This document shows positions 4,948-6,442 of a stretch of DNA of 6,442 nucleotides, piece after piece (within the stretch, counting starts at the first letter, position 1; each line of letters opens with the position of its first letter). The notes below the pieces were generated by a model that was given only the letters and a program-made list of their open reading frames with translations, ran no database searches and was not told the DNA's origin. Source of the stretch: Nitriliruptorales bacterium (GTDB taxonomy: Bacteria; Actinomycetota; Nitriliruptoria; Euzebyales; Egibacteraceae); the NCBI GenBank assembly GCA_007119305.1, contig SKPY01000403.1, positions 1 through 6,442 on the forward strand, read 5' to 3'. Both the position numbers and the translations under genes were made by a program.

Positions 4948-6266
4948 GACCAGTCGCTGCGCTTGCGCCGGTAGTCGAGATCGAGGATCTCCCGCCCCCC
5001 GGACAGCGACTCGATCTTGGGGACCTCGACGAACACCTGCCGGGGCGTGGGGCTGCCGATCCGGTCGTGGAACTCGTCGGCGAAGGCCTCCAGCGTCGAG
5101 CGCACGAGCAGCGCCGCACCGACCGGCAGATAGCAGCGGTTGGCGTCCGTCACCGTCTCGGTGCGCTTGCGGACCTCCTCGATGTCACCCGCCGTGCCCT
5201 CGCCGCGCACGAGGCGGTCGAGGTGCTCGAAGATCGCCGCCGTGCCCAGCTTGCAGGCGAGGCACTGGCCGCACGACTCGACGGCGAGGAAGCGCGCGAG
5301 CGTGGCGGTCACCTGCACGATGCAGCGCCGCTCGTCGTACACCACGAGCCCCCCGCTGCCGAGGCCGGTGCCCGCCTCGGCGAACGAATCGAAGTCCATC
5401 GGCAGGTCGAGCAGGCCCGGGGTGATGACCGTGTTGGACGTGCCGGAGTAGATGGCCTTGATGCGCTCGGCGTCGGCGCCGCCGACGTCGCACACGAGCG
5501 TGCGCAGCGGCGTGCCCAGCGCGAGCTCGTACACGCCGGGGGCGTCGACGTCGCCGCTGACAGTGAACAGCATGGTGCCCGGGGACTCCTCGGTGCCCTC
5601 GCGCCGCAGCCAGTCGGCGCCGTGGGCGAGGATGTGCGGCACGTTGGACAGCGTCTCGACGTTGTTCACGGCGGTCGGGTTGGGCTCCTGCATGGTGGCG
5701 AAGAGCCCGATCTGGTAGGGCGGCAGGATGCGCGGCAGCGGCAGCTTGCCCTCGATCACCTCGAGCATCGCCTTCTCCTCGCCGAACAGGTACTCGTCGG
5801 GGCCGGGGACGATCCTGACCGCCTCCGCGGCGCGCCAGCCCGCCGCGGCGAGCTCGTCGCGGGCCCGGATGAGCCGCTCGACCTGCTCGGCGAAGCGCGC
5901 CTTCACGCCGACGAACGCCCGCGCGGCCCCGACGGCGTACATGGCGATCAGGATGCCCTCGAGCAGCTGGTAGGGGTTGCGGGCCATGAGCTCGCGGTCC
6001 TTGTAGGTGCCGGGCTCGCCCTCTGCGGCGTTGCAGATGACGTAGGTGTCGTAGATCCCCGCAGCGTCCGCGATGCTCGCCCACTTCGTGCCAGTCGGGA
6101 AGCCGGCGCCGCCCCGCCCGCGCAGCCCCGAGCGCCGCACCTCGTCGATCACCGCCTCCGGCGAGCGGGCGAGCGCTGCCTCGAGGCCCTGCCCGCCGCC
6201 GCCTGTGACATAGGCGTCGAGGTCGGGGACCGGAGCGTCGGGCAGCAGGCTGATGGCGGCGGGCAT
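4932..6266 (-). CDS. nuoF: NuoF-like NADH:acceptor oxidoreductase subunit (FMN, 4Fe-4S, SLBB)
   Basis: The 444-residue product has the length and order of complex I subunit F, which binds NADH and FMN and passes electrons to a 4Fe-4S cluster. Seen are the FMN/NADH glycine-rich loop GLRGRGGAGFPTGTKW (47-62), CNAAEGEPGTYKDRELM (78-94), the YLFGEEKAMLEVIEG segment (159-173), NNVETLSNVPHI (201-212), an SLBB-like part TVSGDVDAPGVYEL (235-248), and the cluster motif SCGQCLACKLG (331-341), with C332, C335, C338 and distal C378. Canonical NuoF usually reads NADE where this has NAAE (A81), and AYICGEE where this has EYLFGEE, so it belongs to a divergent branch. NuoE and NuoG are not in view and nothing lies downstream in its operon. 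It could serve another NADH-linked complex such as a formate dehydrogenase or hydrogenase. The start at ATG 6266 is chosen by the ribosome site at 6273-6280. Confidence 0.9.
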   Translation of the reverse strand: MPAAISLLPDAPVPDLDAYVTGGGGQGLEAALARSPEAVIDEVRRSGLRGRGGAGFPTGTKWASIADAAGIYDTYVICNAAEGEPGTYKDRELMARNPYQLLEGILIAMYAVGAARAFVGVKARFAEQVERLIRARDELAAAGWRAAEAVRIVPGPDEYLFGEEKAMLEVIEGKLPLPRILPPYQIGLFATMQEPNPTAVNNVETLSNVPHILAHGADWLRREGTEESPGTMLFTVSGDVDAPGVYELALGTPLRTLVCDVGGADAERIKAIYSGTSNTVITPGLLDLPMDFDSFAEAGTGLGSGGLVVYDERRCIVQVTATLARFLAVESCGQCLACKLGTAAIFEHLDRLVRGEGTAGDIEEVRKRTETVTDANRCYLPVGAALLVRSTLEAFADEFHDRIGSPTPRQVFVEVPKIESLSGGREILDLDYRRKRSDWSYADA

Positions 6267-6272
6267 GCGCAT

Positions 6273-6280
6273 CCCTTTCC
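6273..6280 (-). promoter_or_regulatory. Ribosome binding site that fixes the nuoF-like start
   Basis: The minus strand reads GGAAAGGG followed directly by ATGCGCATG. The first ATG (6272) abuts the site with no spacing, while the second (6266) has 6 nt, the same distance as for lat, the dehydrogenase and DUF1918. The second ATG is therefore the likely start. A frame extension to 6401 would translate the right-edge repeat and is rejected. Confidence 0.75.
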
Positions 6281-6301
6281 ACGGTCGGCGTCCGAGCCGA
6301 C

Positions 6302-6337
6302 ACGATACGGGCTCGACGGCCGGCACGGTACGTGCCG
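6302..6337 (-). promoter_or_regulatory. Candidate nuoF promoter with a 17-nt palindrome over the -35 region
   Basis: CGGCACGGTACGTGCCG (6321-6337) is an inverted repeat with 7-bp arms and a GTA centre. On the minus strand a TATCGT box (6307-6302) fits the TANNNT -10 pattern and would start transcription near 6295, about 29 nt before the nuoF start. With a 17-bp spacer, the -35 position (6330-6325, TACCGT) falls inside the palindrome, a classical place for a repressor operator. The -35 match is poor, so the promoter is only a candidate; the palindrome itself is certain. Confidence 0.4.
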
Positions 6338-6344
6338 CCGCGCC

Positions 6345-6442
6345 AACCGCGGCGGGGGTGGAGTGGATGCGTGGGCCCACAGGCCCCCAGATCCGCTCCA
6401 CCTGCCGAACCGCGGCGGGGGTGGAGTGGATGCGTGGGCCCA
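6345..6442. repeat. 35-bp direct repeat (2 copies, 63-bp period) built on a long imperfect hairpin
   Basis: A 35-bp sequence starting AACCGCGGCGGGGG and ending GCGTGGGCCCA occurs identically at 6345-6379 and 6408-6442. The second copy ends exactly at the window edge. The 28 bp between copies complete a hairpin with the first copy: CGGC (6350-6353) with GCCG (6404-6407), GGTGGAGTGGAT (6357-6368) with ATCCGCTCCACC (6391-6402; one G/T pair), and GGGCC (6373-6377) with GGCCC (6382-6386) around a CACA loop. The unit is thus a nearly full-length imperfect palindrome of about 58 nt, apparently arranged in tandem. It resembles REP-type extragenic elements in layout, but I do not recognise the family. 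Confidence 0.8.

Noticed and set aside
6267..6401. N-terminal extension of the NuoF-like protein
   Set aside because: It would translate the repeat and the palindrome. The family start and the ribosome site at 6273-6280 point to ATG 6266.
6345..6442. CRISPR array (35-bp repeat, 28-bp spacer)
   Set aside because: The sizes fit, but the would-be spacer is largely complementary to the repeat and completes a hairpin with it. Only two copies are visible and no cas gene is present.
6345..6442. Integron attC site
   Set aside because: The long imperfect palindrome and AAC triplets are suggestive, but the matching GTT core box is missing and there is no integrase or cassette layout.

Overview
The window is very GC-rich (about 70% or more by eye), with G or C at almost every third codon position. 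Genes are compact and overlap, and most ribosome sites (SD) end 6 nt before the start codon. Together with a DUF1918 protein and an actinobacterial-type lysine 6-aminotransferase, this points to a high-GC actinomycete-like bacterium (Actinomycetota). Nothing here fixes genus or order. The right edge stops exactly at the end of a second copy of a 35-bp repeat, so the window may be a whole short assembly contig.

Layout, left to right. 1-66: probable last 21 codons of a plus-strand gene. 63-100: strong hairpin between converging stop codons. 103-294 (-): DUF1918 small protein. 370-4211 (-): a three-gene operon read right to left, consisting of lysine 6-aminotransferase (lat), an antiquitin-like (ALDH7) aminoadipate-semialdehyde dehydrogenase, and a DcsG/RimK-like ATP-grasp ligase whose start overlaps the dehydrogenase stop by ATGA. 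4212-4431: divergent intergenic region rich in inverted repeats. 4432-4947 (+): GNAT acetyltransferase. 4932-6266 (-): stand-alone NuoF-like flavo-iron-sulfur subunit, overlapping the GNAT gene tail to tail by 16 bp. 6267-6442: nuoF upstream region with a 17-nt palindrome and a repeated, hairpin-forming 63-bp unit.

How the genes fit together: Lat should convert L-lysine and 2-oxoglutarate to 2-aminoadipate 6-semialdehyde (in equilibrium with piperideine-6-carboxylate) and glutamate. The ALDH7 enzyme should oxidise the semialdehyde to L-2-aminoadipate. The translationally coupled ATP-grasp enzyme is the open question: it suggests aminoadipate or a derivative is activated and ligated or cyclised rather than simply burned. 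The NuoF-like protein probably handles NADH electrons for a complex whose other subunits are not in view.

I see no CRISPR array, tRNA, rRNA, transposase or prophage gene. The most interesting items are the ATP-grasp coupling, the structured DNA/RNA region before the GNAT gene, and the hairpin repeat at the right edge. No defence or other exotic system is evident.
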